From Xenopus tropicalis (taxonomy: Eukaryota > Chordata > Amphibia > Anura > Pipidae), in contig NC_030680.2 in the NCBI RefSeq assembly GCF_000004195.4, forward strand, positions 146,958,545-147,022,544: 64,000 bases of DNA, given 5' to 3'. A model generated the notes under the pieces. It ran no database searches. It was not told where the DNA came from and worked only from the letters and a program-made list of their open reading frames with translations. The translations under genes and the position numbers were made by a program. Positions 9,904 through 21,913 of the stretch are shown one piece after another (the stretch's first letter is position 1; each line of letters starts with the position of its first letter).

Positions 9904-11859
9904 GGGAAGGGAGGAAGGGAGGGTGGAAGAGAAGGAGGGAAGGGAAGGGAAGGAAGGGAGGGAGGGAGGGAGGGAGGGAGGGAGGGAGGGAGGAAGGGAG
10001 GGAGGGAGGGAGGGAGGGAGGGAGGAAGGAAGGGAGGGAGGGAGGGAGGAAGGAAGGGAGGGAGGGAGGGAGGGAGGGAGGAAGAGAAGGAGGGAAGGGA
10101 AGGGAAGGAAGGAAGGAAGGAAGGAAGGAAGAAAGGGAGGGAGGGAGGGAGGGAGGAAGAGAAGGAGGGAGGGAAAGGGAAGGGAAGGGAAGGGAAGGAA
10201 GGAAGGAAGGAAGGAAGGAAGGAAGGAAGGAAGGAAGAAAGGAAGGAAGGAAGGAAGGAAGGAAGGAAGGAAGGAAGGAAGGAAGGAAGGAAGGAAGGAA
10301 GGAAGGAAGGAAGGAAGGAAGGAAGGAAGGAAGGAAGGAAGGGAGGGAGGGAGGGAGGGAGGGAGGGAGGGAGGGAGTAAGGAAGAGAAGGAGGGAGGGG
10401 AAGGGAAGGAAGGAAGGGAGGGGAGGGAGGAAGAGAAGGAGGGAGGGGAAGGGAAGGAAGGAAGGAAGGAAGGAAGGAAGGATGGGAGGGAGGGAGGGAG
10501 GAAGGAAGGGAGGGAGGGAGGGAGGAAGGAAGGGAGGGAGGGAGGGAGGGAGGAAGAGAAGGAGGGAAGGAGAAGGAAGGAAGGAAGGAAGGAAGGAAGG
10601 AAGGAAGGAAGGAAGGAAGAAAGGGAGGGAGGGAGGGAGGGAGGGAGGAAGAGAAGGAGGGAGGGAAAGGGAAGGGAAGGGAAGGAAGGAAGGAAGGAAG
10701 GAAGGAAGGAAGGAAGGAAGGAAGGAAGGAAGGAAGGAAGGAAGGAAGGAAGGAAGGAAGGAAGGAAGGAAGGAAGGAAGGAAGGGAGGGAGGGAGGGAG
10801 GGAGGGAGGAGGGAGGAGGGAGGGAGTAAGGAAGAGAAGGAGGGAGGGGAAGGGAAGGAAGGAAGGGAGGGAGGGAGGGAGGAAGAGAAGGAGGGAGGGG
10901 AAGGGAAGGAAGGAAGGAAGGAAGGAAGGAAGGAAGGGAGGGAGGGAGGGAGGGAGGAAGAGAAGGAGGGAGGGAAGGGAGGAAGAGAAGGAGGGAGGGA
11001 AGGGAGGAAGAGAGGGAGGAAGAGAAGGAGGGAGGGGAAGGGAAGGGAAGGAAGGAGGGAGGGGAAGGGAAGGAAGGAAGAAGGAAGTAAGGTAGGGAAG
11101 TAGGGAAGGGAAGGGAGGGAGGAAGGGAGGGAGGAAGAGAAGGAGGGAGGGGAAGGGAAGGGAAGGGAAGGGAAGGGAAGGAAGGAAGGAAGGAAGGAAG
11201 GAAGGAAGGAAGGAAGGAAGGAAGGAAGGAAGGAAGGAAGGAAGGAAGGAAGGAAGGAAGGAAGGAAGGAAGGAAGGAAGGAAGGAAGGAAGGAAGGAAG
11301 GAAGGAAGGGAGGGAGGGAGGGAGGGAGGGAGGGAGGGAGGGAGGGAGTAAGGAAGAGAAGGAGGGAGGGGAAGGGAAGGAAGGAAGGGAGGGAGGGAGG
11401 GAGGAAGAGAAGGAGGGAGGGGAAGGGAAGGAAGGAAGGAAGGAAGGAAGGAAGGAAGGAAGGAAGGGAGGGAGGGAGGGAGGGAGGGAGGGAGGGAGGA
11501 AGAGAAGGAGGGAGGGGAAGGGAGGAAGAGAGGGAGGAAGAGAAGGAGGGAGGGGAAGGGAGGAAGAGATGGAGGAAGAGAAGGAGGGAGGGGAAGGGAA
11601 GGGAAGGAGGGAGGGGAAGGGAAGGGAAGGAAAGAAGGAAGTAAGGTAGGGAAGTAGGGAAGGGAAGGGAGGGAGGAAGGGAGGGAGGAAGAGAAGGAGG
11701 GAAGGGAAGGGAAGGGAAGGAAGGAAGGAAGGAAGGAAGGAAGGAAGGAAGGAAGGAAGGAAGGAAGGAAGGAAGGAAGGAAGGAAGGAAGGAAGGAAGG
11801 AAGGAAGGAAGGAAGGAAGGAAGGAAGGAAGGAAGGAAGGAAGGGAAGGAAGGAAGGAA
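9904..11859 (+). repeat. Polypurine microsatellite (GGAA)n/(GGGA)n, about 1.96 kb
   Basis: The plus strand is almost entirely A and G. I see only about a dozen T and no C, mostly in gagtaagg, gtaggg and gatgg blocks. GGAA runs alternate with GGGA runs and with recurring gaggaagagaaggaggg blocks. Similar modules recur about every 450-560 bp (gagtaaggaagag near 10377, 10827 and 11347; gtagggaagtaggg near 11091 and 11646), so it has higher-order structure. The open frames in it on both strands are tetranucleotide artefacts. Confidence 0.97.
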
Positions 11860-12551
11860 TGTTTAAAAGAGGCTGGAAAAGTTGATGTACCATGTGAGCC
11901 AGTCAAACTGTTTACAGGGTAACCCTTTTGAAATAAAAAATAACAAAAGTGGTATAAAGGCGATACCTTTATTGGCTAACTAAGATAACCATAGCAAGCT
12001 TTCAGAACATTTTAGTTCCTTTTTCAAGCTGATTACCTTGAAATAGGAACTAATATGTTCTGAAAGCTTGCTATGGTTATCTTAGTGGAGGCTGTAATAC
12101 TATAGAATGGAATGAAAACACCAATAAGGGGTGTATGTATTTTTGTGCCTTTGAAAGCCGTAGCGCTGCTTACATTGCTCCTGTTACACACAGTGAAACT
12201 CAATTAAATGAGTAGCTAAGAATGACGGGGAGTTTGTCTCTAATGACAAGTGTCTGACTGTAGCAGAAAATGATGAGCGGCCCCGGGGACACATCACCAC
12301 CCACTTGAGCGAGATCTATGAAGGGTTTATGACCCGTTTGAATCCTGATTGAGCATCAGTCTTTTGACCCTCAGGGAGCCAATTGTCTGCGATGCTGCTC
12401 TGCCTGTCACACGGATGTGCCTGGAATTCTGCTGCAGCATCTGATTGTTTGTCTTACACCAACTGAATCCCCAAACTGCAACCCGGCCTGTGTATTGTGA
12501 TACTGGCATCCGCACAACTGGGCATACTCAGCCTGGGATTAAAGAGAATTC
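11860..12551. other. Flank of the polypurine tract; foldback plus unassigned DNA
   Basis: Apart from the inverted repeat at 11980-12085, nothing is recognised. The sequence from about 12090 to 12551 has no repeat signature and no credible exon. Confidence 0.5.
11980..12085. repeat. Perfect 31-bp inverted repeat (foldback)
   Basis: The arms 11980-12010 (ctaagataaccatagcaagc...) and 12055-12085 (...gcttgctatggttatcttag) are exact reverse complements around a 44-bp loop. The preceding ggtataaaggcgataccttt also belongs to a repeat I have seen in frog and fish sequence, but I cannot name the family. Confidence 0.9.
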
Positions 12552-12583
12552 CATCTATCTATCTATCTATCATTTATCTATCC

Positions 12584-12618
<35 letters not shown>

Positions 12619-12708
12619 CATCTATCATCTATCTATCTATCTATCCATCTATCATCTATCAATCTATTATTTATCAATCAATCTGTTATCTATCCATCTA
12701 TCTATCTA

Positions 12709-12772
<64 letters not shown>

Positions 12773-12802
12773 ACCAATCAATCTATTATTGATCAATCAA
12801 TC

Positions 12803-12837
<35 letters not shown>

Positions 12838-12847
12838 CATCTATCCA

Positions 12848-12914
<67 letters not shown>

Positions 12915-13006
12915 CATCTATCCATATCTATCTATCTATCTATCATCTATCTATCTATCTATCTATCTATCAATCTATCATCTATATATCTATCCATCTA
13001 TCCATC

Positions 13007-13080
<74 letters not shown>

Positions 13081-13238
13081 CATCTCTATCTATCTATCAT
13101 GTATCTATCCATCTATCTATCTATCTATCTATTTATCTATCTATCATCTATCAATCTATTATCTATCAATCAATCTGTTATCTATCTATTTATCTATATC
13201 TATCTGTCTATCACCAATCAATCTATTATCGATCAATC

Positions 13239-13277
<39 letters not shown>

Positions 13278-13312
13278 ATCTATCTATCTATCTGTTTATC
13301 TATCTATCTATC

Positions 13313-13347
<35 letters not shown>

Positions 13348-13355
13348 ATCTATCT
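12552..13355 (+). repeat. (TATC)n microsatellite, about 800 bp
   Basis: Tetranucleotide array with interspersed variants (ccatctat, atcaatcta, accaatcaatc). A module with caccaatcaatctattat followed by gatcaatcaatc-type text occurs near 12772 and 13212, so blocks have duplicated. The YLSIYLSI open frames are artefacts. Confidence 0.97.
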
Positions 13356-13997
13356 TTATTAGTCCCTATATGAACAAATGCCCACAGGTACAGTAAATAG
13401 AAGCTTTGCCTGATTCCATTTGGAATATAGGGTGTTTGGTACTTACTCCAGGCCCCAAATTCCCACAGCCCGGGGGGTTCATGTGCAGAGACCCCGGATG
13501 CAAGTGCAAAACTGATAATAAGTGAAATCCATGCAATATATTATAACACAAGAACATCCCCAATACTACAGGGGTAGGAGACACTGGTCAGTAATACAGA
13601 GTGCTCCCCATGACATACGCACACACAGTATATGGCTTCGGGCTCCTGGTTTTATTGGGGCCCCCAGACAGTGTTTTTCAGTCTGAAATATTTTTCGTTT
13701 TGTCTTTACTCGAGTGAATCCCCAGCGCCGGGAGCCGGGGGCTTTGCCTACAGTGACAGTGTATCCGGCTTTGCCTTTCTGGCTCTTCCTTTTATCTTCT
13801 CTTCGCTCGCAGGGAAGAATTTACTGAACGTTGGAGAGAGAAATAACAGAACAGTTTTTCTGCAAATAAATATTCTTGTTCTTTTGTGTTTCTTCTCCTT
13901 GATCCCTTCCATGTGTAATGAATGCAGCTTTATTATTATTATTATTATACAGCTTTATTACTGATGTTAGTGACCCCACGGGGCTCATTCCTATCTA
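13356..13997. other. Unassigned DNA with a short (ATT)n tract
   Basis: A (tta)n run is at about 13931-13948. There is a 110-codon open frame (13632-13964) with no recognisable domain. No transposon ends are seen. Confidence 0.45.
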
Positions 13998-14740
13998 CAC
14001 AGAACCCCTCAGTGACTGCTAATATCCTTATCATTTACAGTAGGGGGTACATTATCCCTTATAATACATGAGTGATACTCAGAGTTCCCTGTATAACTCA
14101 GCCTGCAGCCTTGTGCCTTTATATGGGCACAGAACCCCTCAGTGACTGCTAATATCCTTATCATTTACAGTAGGGGGTACATTATCCCTTATAATACATG
14201 AGTGATACTCAGAGTTCCCTGTATAACTCAGCCTGCAGCCTTGTGCCTTTATATGGGCACAGAACCCCTCAGTGACTGCTAATATCCTTATCATTTACAG
14301 TAGGGGGTACATTATCCCTTATAATACATGAGTGATACTCAGAGTTCCCTGTATAACTCAGCCTGCAGCCTTGTGCCTTTATATGGGGGGCACAGAACCC
14401 CTCAGTGACTGCTAATATCCTTATCATTTACAGTAGGGGGTACATTATCCCTTATAATACATGAGTGATACTCAGAGTTCCCTGTATAACTCAGCCTGCA
14501 GCCTTGTGCCTTTATATGGGCACAGAACCCCTCAGTGACTGCTAATATCCTTATCATTTACAGTAGGGGGTACATTCTCCCTTATAATACATGAGTGATA
14601 CTCAGAGTTCCCTGTATAACTCAGCCTGCAGCCTTGTGCCTTTATATGGGGGGCACAGAACCCCTCAGTGACTGCTAATATCCTTATCATTTACAGTAGG
14701 GGGTACATTATCCCTTATAATACATGAGTAATACTCAGAG
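13998..14740 (+). repeat. 130-bp tandem array, about 5.7 copies
   Basis: The unit begins acagaacccctcagtgactg and ends ttgtgcctttatatgggc. Copies start near 13998, 14128, 14258, 14391, 14521 and 14654. Two of the copies carry an extra ggg that makes them 133 bp. The last copy is interrupted after ctcagag. Stop codons occur in every frame. Confidence 0.95.
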
Positions 14741-15267
14741 ATGGTCCCGGAACCCCTCAGGGACTTCTAAGCCCCCCTCCCAGTTCTATAATCGTTAGAT
14801 ACCTGTATATGTATCTTCTTGGAAATGTTCATTTGTTCAGGAAAAATGAAGGCATTGCATTGAGCTACATATGAATGTTAATCAGGGCTATGTTGCTTGC
14901 CTAGTGTAACATATAACTGCCTATTGTACCAATAAATATTATTGAGAGTCACGACTGAGAAACCCACATTTATGGAGATGTGCTGTAGACATAGATTATC
15001 ATTTGTGACTTTTTTTACATTAGTTAAAAAGCATGCAATTGAGACATACTAAGGGCTCTTTAAACCAGCAAAAACACGGGCAATGAAAAGGGGATTGAAT
15101 ACAGTGAGAGAATCAATAAGAGACCGTTTGTATAGTACTGTAATAGGAGCGCCACTGGCGAACACATAGGGGCTCATTTATATACGCCCGAGCCTCCATA
15201 ACTGTGTCCCATAATGGGATTAAAGCACTTGCCTAAAGCACAATTCTCTAAATATCTACATAATCTC
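14741..15267. other. Unassigned DNA
   Basis: No repeat or exon recognised. It ends at the first 24-bp unit. Confidence 0.5.
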
Positions 15268-18200
15268 TGGGGTGATGAGTCTTTAGATAATGGGGTGATG
15301 AGTCTTTAGATAATGGGGTGATGAGTCTTTAGATAATGGGGTGATGAGAATGTAGATAATGGGGTGATGAGTATGTAGATAAGGCGGGTATGAGAATGTA
15401 GAAATGGGTGATGAGTATGTAGATAATGGTGATGAGTATGTAGATAATGGGATGATGAGTCTGTAGATAATGGGGTGATGAGTATGTAGATAATGGGGTG
15501 ATGAGTATGTAGATAATGGGGTGATGATAGTGGATAATGGGGTGATGAGTATGTAGATAATGGGGTGATGAGTATGTAGATAATGGGTGATGATTATGTA
15601 GATAATGGGGATGAGTATGTGGATAATGGGGTGATGAGTATTGGATAATGGGGTGATGAGTATGTAGATAATGGGGTGATGAGTATGTAGATAATGGGGT
15701 GATGAGTCTGTAGATAATGGGTGATGAGTATGTAGATAAGGGGGTGATGAGAATGTAGATGAATGGATGATGAGTATGTGGATAATGGGGTGATGAGTAT
15801 GTGGATAATGGGTGATGAGTATGTAGATAATGGGGTGATGAGTATGTGGATACTGGGTGATGAGTCTGTAGATAATGGGGTGATGAGTATGTGGATAATG
15901 GGTGATGAGTCTGTAGATAATGGGGTGATGAGTATGTTGATAATGGGGTGATGAGTATGTAGATAATGGGATGATCAGTATGTAGATATGGGGTGATGAG
16001 TATGTAGATAATGGGATGATTAGTATGTAGATAATGGGGTGATGAGTATGTAGATAATGGGGTGATGAGTCTGTAGATAATGGGGTGATGAGTCTGTAGA
16101 TAATGGGGTGATGAGTATGTAGATAATGGGATGATGAGCATGTAGATAATGGGATGATGAGTATGTAGATAATGGGGTGATGAGTATGTGGATAATGGGG
16201 TGATGAGTATGTAGATAATGGGGTGATGAGTATGTAGATAATGGGGTGATGAGTATGTAGATAATGGGGTGATGAGTCTGTAGATAATGGGGTGATGAGT
16301 CTGTAGATAATGGGGTGATGAGTATGTAGATAATGGGATGATGAGTATGTAGATAATGGGGTGATGAGTATGTAGATAATGGGATGATGAGTATGTAGAT
16401 AATGGGGTGATGAGTATGTAGATAATGGGGTGATGAGTATGTAGATAATGGGATGATGAGTATGTAGATAATGGGGTGATGAGTATGTAGATAATGGGGT
16501 GATGAGTATGTGGATAATGGGGTGATGAGTCTGTAGATAATGGGGTGATGAGTATGTAGATAATGGGGTGATGAGTATGTAGATAATGGGGTGATGAGTA
16601 TGTAGATAATGGGGTGATGAGTATGTAGATAATGGGGTGATGAGTATGTAGATAATGGGGTGATGAGTATGTAGATAATGGGGTGATGAGTATGTAGATA
16701 ATGGGGTGATGAGTATGTAGATAATGGGGTGATGAGTCTGTAGATAATGGGGTGATGAGTCTGTAGATAATGGGGTGATGATTATGTAGATAATGGGGTG
16801 ATGAGTATGTAGATAATGGGGTGATGAGTATGTAGATAATGGGGTGATGAGTATGTAGATAATGGGGTGATGAGTATGTAGATAATGGGGTGATGAGTAT
16901 GTAGATAATGGGGTGATGAGTATGTAGATAATGGGGTGATGAGTATGTAGATAATGGGGTGATGAGTATGTAGATAATGGGGTGATGAGTATGTAGATAA
17001 TGGGGTGATGAGTCTGTAGATAATGGGGTGACGAGTCTGTAGATAATGGGGGTGATGATTATGTAGATAATGGGATGATGAGCATGTAGATAATGGGGTG
17101 AATGAGTAATGTAGATAATGGGGTGATGAGTATGTAGATAATGGGGTGATGAGTATGTAGATAATGGGGTGATGAGCATGTAGATAATGGGTTGATGAGC
17201 ATGTAGATAATGGGGTGATGAGTATGTAGATAATGGGGTGATGAATATGTAGATAATGGGGTGATGAGTATGTGGATAATGGGGTGATGAGTCTCTAGAT
17301 AATGGGGTGATGAGTATGTAGATAATGGGGTGATGAGTATGTAGATAATGGGGTGATGAGTATGTAGATAATGGGGTGATGAGTATGTAGATAATGGGGT
17401 GATGAGTATGTAGATAATGGGGTGATGAGTATGTAGATAATGGGGTGATGAGTATGTAGATAATGGGGTGATGAATATGTAGATAATGGGGTGATGAGTC
17501 TGTAGATAATGGGGTGATGAGTCTGTAGATAATGGGGTGATGATTATGTAGATAATGGGGTGATGAATATGTAGATAATGGGGTGATGAGTATGTAGATA
17601 ATGGGGTGATGAGTATGTAGATAATGGGGTGATGAGTATGTAGATAATGGGGTGATGAATATGTAGATAATGGGGTGATGAGTATGTAGATAATGGGGTG
17701 ATGAGTATGTAGATAATGGGGTGATGAGTATGTAGATAATGGGGTGATGAGTATGTAGATAATGGGGTGATGAGTCTGTAGATAATGGGGTGACGAGTCT
17801 GTAGATAATGGGGTGATGATTATGTAGATAATGGGATGATGAGCATGTAGATAATGGGGTGATGAGTATGTAGATAATGGGGTGATGAGTATGTAGATAA
17901 TGGGGTGATGAGTATGTAGATAATGGGGTGATGAGCATGTAGATAATGGGTTGATGAGCATGTAGATAATGGGGTGATGAGTATGTAGATAATGGGGTGA
18001 TGAATATGTAGATAATGGGATGATGAGCATGTAGATAATGGGGTGATGAGTATGTGGATAATGGGGTGATGAGTCTCTAGATAATGGGGTGATGAGTATG
18101 TAGATAATGGGGTGATGAATATGTAGATAATGGGCTGATGAGTATGTAGATAATGGGGTGATGAATATGTAGATAATGGGGTGATGAATATGTAGATAAT

Positions 18201-18436
18201 GGGGTGATGAGTATGTAGATAATGGGGTGATGAATATGTAGATAATGGGGTGATGAGTATGTAGATAATGGGGTGATGAGTATGTAGATAATGGGGTGAT
18301 GAATATGTAGATAATGGGGTGATGAGTATGTAGATAATGGGGTGATGAGTATGTAGATAATGGGGTAATGAGTATGTAGATAATGGGGTTACACATATGT
18401 AGATAATGGGGTGATGATTATGTAGATAATGGGGTA
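15268..18436 (+). repeat. 24-bp minisatellite (gtgatgagtatgtagataatgggg)n written as gtgatgagtatgtagataat + gggg, about 132 copies
   Basis: The first 0.7 kb is more degenerate, with 22-23 bp units and frameshifting indels. From about 16.0 kb the array is very regular. Variant units (agtctg, aatatg, agcatg, gattatg, gacgag) form a pattern repeated at about 762 bp, for example acgagtctgt at 17031 and again at 17793. Since 24 is divisible by 3, minus-strand frames stay open for up to 869 codons. These have no start context or non-repetitive part. Confidence 0.97.
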
Positions 18437-18628
18437 ACAAGTAGGTTGAATAAAAACAAGATTTCCTACCAAATAAAGCCCCTGTAAGCTGATAGGGTGC
18501 ATAGAGGCCCCTAATAGCCAATCACAGCCCTTATTTGGCATCTCCATGAACTTTTTTATGCTTGTTTCTCTCCCCAACTCTTTTCATATATAAATGTGGC
18601 TCAAAGCTAAAGAAGTTGGGGATCCCTG
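18437..18628 (+). mobile_element. Right part of a CAGGGATCCCCAACC-family MITE truncated by the 24-bp array
   Basis: Begins inside the element at ttgaataaaaacaagatttc, continues through gatagggtgcatagaggccc and ccaatcacagcccttatttg, and ends gttggggatccctg. The left 100 bp found in the 36.9-kb copy is missing, and the 24-bp array takes its place. Confidence 0.9.
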
Positions 18629-19390
18629 CTCTAGGTGAACGAGACCTTCCATCTCGGGAGTTCACATATATTTGATATGTAGGAAGTTTTATCTTCTAAC
18701 ATGTTGGCTCGAAGTTCTTCTCTTTTGTTGCTGACTCAAAGTAATGGTATTCCGATGTCTGATTGCAATGACCTACTGCGCAATAAACTGACTCATCTCC
18801 TCGACCACAAAACTAATCAAAAGATCATCTAATCTTCTCCAAGCGTGAATTTTAATTTGGAATATTTATAGTCCTTGCATCAAAGGGAAAGTTGTTTTTT
18901 TTTTGCTTTGAACACAGAAACCTACACACACTCTTTATTTTTATGGGGAAGCAGGAATTTATTGCCGGTAATTCTCGACCGCGTTTGACTCATTCTGAAT
19001 ACTTTTATACAATATAACTGCGTAATAAAAGCCAAATCAGAACACCAGTCCGGGATTTGCAGTAAATCGCATTTGGATGATATATGAGATTTATACCGAG
19101 TTTGGTAAGATCTGTTGTACCTTTTCTTTTATTTGCAGTAAATTGGCACAATCTACTCCTGACATATTTCATGTACTGGCTTTCATTACATTACATGCTT
19201 TTTAAAAAGCTCAATAACTGCTGTGTGACTAAATCATGTTAAGGAAGTCTTCCGTCAGCCATTTTATAGATGGAAAACACCCGGCACTGAGTGTGGAGGC
19301 GGAATCTTAAAAAAGCTTGATAGAATTATAGAGAGAAGAACAGCAGAAAGGAAAAAGCTCTTCTGTATTGGAAGTTCTTTAAAGGGCAAG
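18629..19390. other. Unassigned, apparently single-copy DNA
   Basis: No repeats seen. The part from about 18900 to 19150 has balanced composition without simple sequence and could be checked for conservation. No credible exon. Confidence 0.45.
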
Positions 19391-19468
19391 TTGTGATGAG
19401 CCAATCTGTCCAAACTTCTGTGAAATTGCTGAGAAATTCGTGAAACTGTGAAAAATTTGCTAAATGTG
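19391..19468 (+). mobile_element. Left-end fragment of a family A MITE
   Basis: Starts ttgtgatgagccaatctgtc, runs into family text (gaaattcgtgaaactg) and is cut off just before the next family A copy begins. Confidence 0.75.
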
Positions 19469-19476
19469 GCTACCGC

Positions 19477-21631
19477 TAGTGATGAGCGAATCTGTCCGTT
19501 TAGCTTCGGCGGAAAATTTGCGAATCTTTCAAAAGATTCGTAAAACAGCGAGAAATTCGCGAAAATGTTGCGCGGGAAAAAAAATTGTTGCGCGTATTTT
19601 TTTGACGCATGACTATTCATTTGATGCTCGCGACTTTTTTTGGATGCGCGACTATTCTTTCGACTCCCGCGACTATTCCTGCGACTATTCTTTCGACGCC
19701 CGCGACTATTCCTGCGACTATTCTTTCGACGCCCGCGACTATTCCTGCGACTATTCTTTCGACGCCCGCGACTATTCCTGCGACTATTCTTTCGACGCCC
19801 GCGACTATTCCTGCGACTATTCTTTCGACGCCCGCGACTATTCCTGCGACTATTCTTTTGACGCCCGCGACTATTCCTGCGACTATTCTTGCGACGCCCG
19901 CAACTATTCCTGCGACTATTCTTTCGACGCCCGCGACTATTCCTGCGACTATTCTTTCGATGCCCGCGACTATTCCTGCGACTATTCTTTCGACGCCCGC
20001 GACTATTCCTGCGACTATTCTTTCAACGCCCACGACTATTCCTGCGACTATTCTTTCAACGCCCACGACTATTCCTGCGACTATTCTTTCAACGCCCACG
20101 ACTATTCCTGCCACTATTCTTTCGACGCCCGCGACTATTCCTGCGACTATTCTTTCGACCCCCACGACTATTCCTGCGACTATTCTTTCGACCCCAACGA
20201 CTATTCCTGCGACTATTCTTTCGACACCCATGACTATTACTGCGACTATTCTTTCGACGCCCGCGACTATTCCTGAGACTATTCTTTCGACGCCCGCGAC
20301 TATTCCTGCGACCATTCTTTCGACGCCCGCGACTATTCCTGCGACTATTCTTTTGACGCCCGCGACTATTCCTGCGACCATTCTTGCGACACCCGCAACT
20401 ATTCCTGCGACTATTCTTTCGACGCCCGCGACTATTCCTGCGACTATTCTTTCGACGCCCGCGACTATTCCTGCGACTATTCTTTCGACGCCCGCGACTA
20501 TTCCTGCGACTATTCTTTCAACGCCCACGACTATTCCTGCGACTATTCTTTCAACGCCCACGACTATTCCTGCGACTATTCTTTCAACGCCCACGACTAT
20601 TCCTGCGACTATTCTTTCGACCCCCACGACTATTCCTGCGACTATTCTTTCGACCCCAACGACTATTCCTGCGACTATTCTTTCGACACCCATGACTATT
20701 ACTGCGACTATTCTTTCGACGCCCGCGACTATTCCTGCGACTATTCTTTCGACGCCCGCGACTATTCCTGCGACTATTCTTTCGACGCCCGCGACTATTC
20801 CTGCGACTATTCTTTCGACGCCCGCGACTATTCCTGCGACTATTCTTTCGACGCCCGCGACTATTCCTGCGACTATTCTTTCGACGCCCGTGACTATTCC
20901 TGCGACTATTCTTGCGACGCCCGCGACTATTCCTGCGACTATTCTTTCGACGCCCGCGACTATTCCTGCTACTATTCTTTCGACGCCCGCGACTATTCCT
21001 GCGACTATTCTTTCGACACCCGCGACTATTCCTGCAACTATTCTTTCAACGCCCACGACTATTCCTGCGACTATTCTTTCGACGCCCACGACTATTCCTG
21101 TGACTATTCTTTCGACGCCCGCGACTATTCCTGCGACTATTCTTTCGACCCCCACGACCATTCCTGCGACTATTCTTTCGACGTCCATGACTATTCCTGC
21201 GACTATTCTTTCGACCCCCACGACTATTCCTGCGACTATTCTTTCGACCCCAACGACTATTCCTGCGACTATTCTTTCGACGCCCGCGACTATTCTTTTG
21301 ACGCCCATGACTATTCCTGCGACTATTCTTTCGACGCCCACGACTATTCCTGCGACTATTCTTTTGACGCCCGCGACTATTCTTGCAACTATTCTTGGAC
21401 GTGCTACTAATCTTGCGACTATTCTTGGACGTGCGACTATTCTTTTGAGGCCCATGACTGTTCTTTTGACGCCTGCGACTATTCTTGCTTCGCCGTAAAA
21501 TTTGCGAATCTTTCAAAAGATTCGTAAAACAGCGAGAAATTCGCGAAAATGTTGCGCAGGAAAAAAAATTGTTGCCCGCACTACTATTCTTTTGATGCTC
21601 GCGACTATTCTTGGATGCGCGACTATTATTT
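19477..21631 (+). mobile_element. Family A hAT-like MITE expanded by a 33-bp array; right end lost
   Basis: The left terminus tagtgatgagcgaatctgtc is followed by cgaatctttcaaaagattcg. After the array, the same subterminal block (from about 21500, cgaatctttcaaaagattcg again) reappears, so the left part of the element has been duplicated. The expected right terminus (cgcccatcacta) is absent. Instead the sequence joins a piece of another repeat family at about 21632. Confidence 0.85.
19640..21420 (+). repeat. 33-bp minisatellite with 14-16-unit higher-order repeat
   Basis: The unit is gactattctttcgacgcccg plus cgactattcctgc, about 54 copies. A marker variant with tcttgcgac occurs at 19891, 20386 and 20914, spacings of 495 (15 units) and 528 bp (16 units). 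A triple of tcaacgcccacgac units and a tcgacacccatgac unit also recur in order. Because 33 is divisible by 3, frames stay open on both strands for more than 600 codons. I treat these as artefacts. Confidence 0.96.
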
Positions 21632-21660
21632 TGTGCCATTGAGCCCTATGGGAGACTTTC
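21632..21660 (-). repeat. Single copy of part of the 52-bp unit of the 26.3-kb MITE
   Basis: The text tgccattgagccctatggga plus gactttcc is the reverse complement of the conserved part of the 52-bp unit at 26.6-27.4 kb. It directly follows the family A element that lacks a right end. Confidence 0.8.
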
Positions 21661-21775
21661 CCATTTTTGTAATATTTGTGATCATCAGAAATTATCGTAT
21701 CCTATCCGAACTTTTCCCATTTCGGGGTGGGAAGGTATAGAGGGATGACTCTAACTCTGGAATAGGATATGGGGG

Positions 21776-21892
21776 TTAAAGGAACTCTGTCACGGGAAAA
21801 CATGTTTGTTACAAAACCCATCAGTTAATAGCGCTTCTCCAGCAGAATCCTGCATTGTAATCTGTTTTTCAAAAACACAAACAGATTTTTTT
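21776..21892 (+). mobile_element. Fragment of TTAAAGGAACTGTCACGGG-type element
   Basis: Begins ttaaaggaactctgtcacgg and continues with caaaacccatcagttaatag and tcctgcattgtaatctgttt. The same sequence starts the larger copy at 48.5 kb. The TTAA end suggests a TTAA-targeting DNA transposon, but no second terminus is present. Confidence 0.8.
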
Positions 21893-21913
21893 GATGCTGT
21901 AGACTCCCTATTG

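Noticed and set aside
9855..11906. Open frames of 411-683 codons in the purine tract
   Set aside because: Tetranucleotide repeats without stop codons give SFLP or GRKE strings. No non-repetitive coding part exists.
12552..13355. Centromere- or telomere-type satellite
   Set aside because: It is plain (TATC)n with local variants, and there are no TTAGGG arrays anywhere in the window.
15329..18521. Minus-strand frame of 869 codons in the 24-bp array
   Set aside because: Artefact of a 24-bp stop-free unit. The frame breaks wherever units have indels in the older left part of the array.
19464..21498. Frames of 612-629 codons in the 33-bp array resembling a repetitive structural protein
   Set aside because: Both strands and more than one frame are open at once, and the edges are MITE sequence, so there is no reason to think it is translated.
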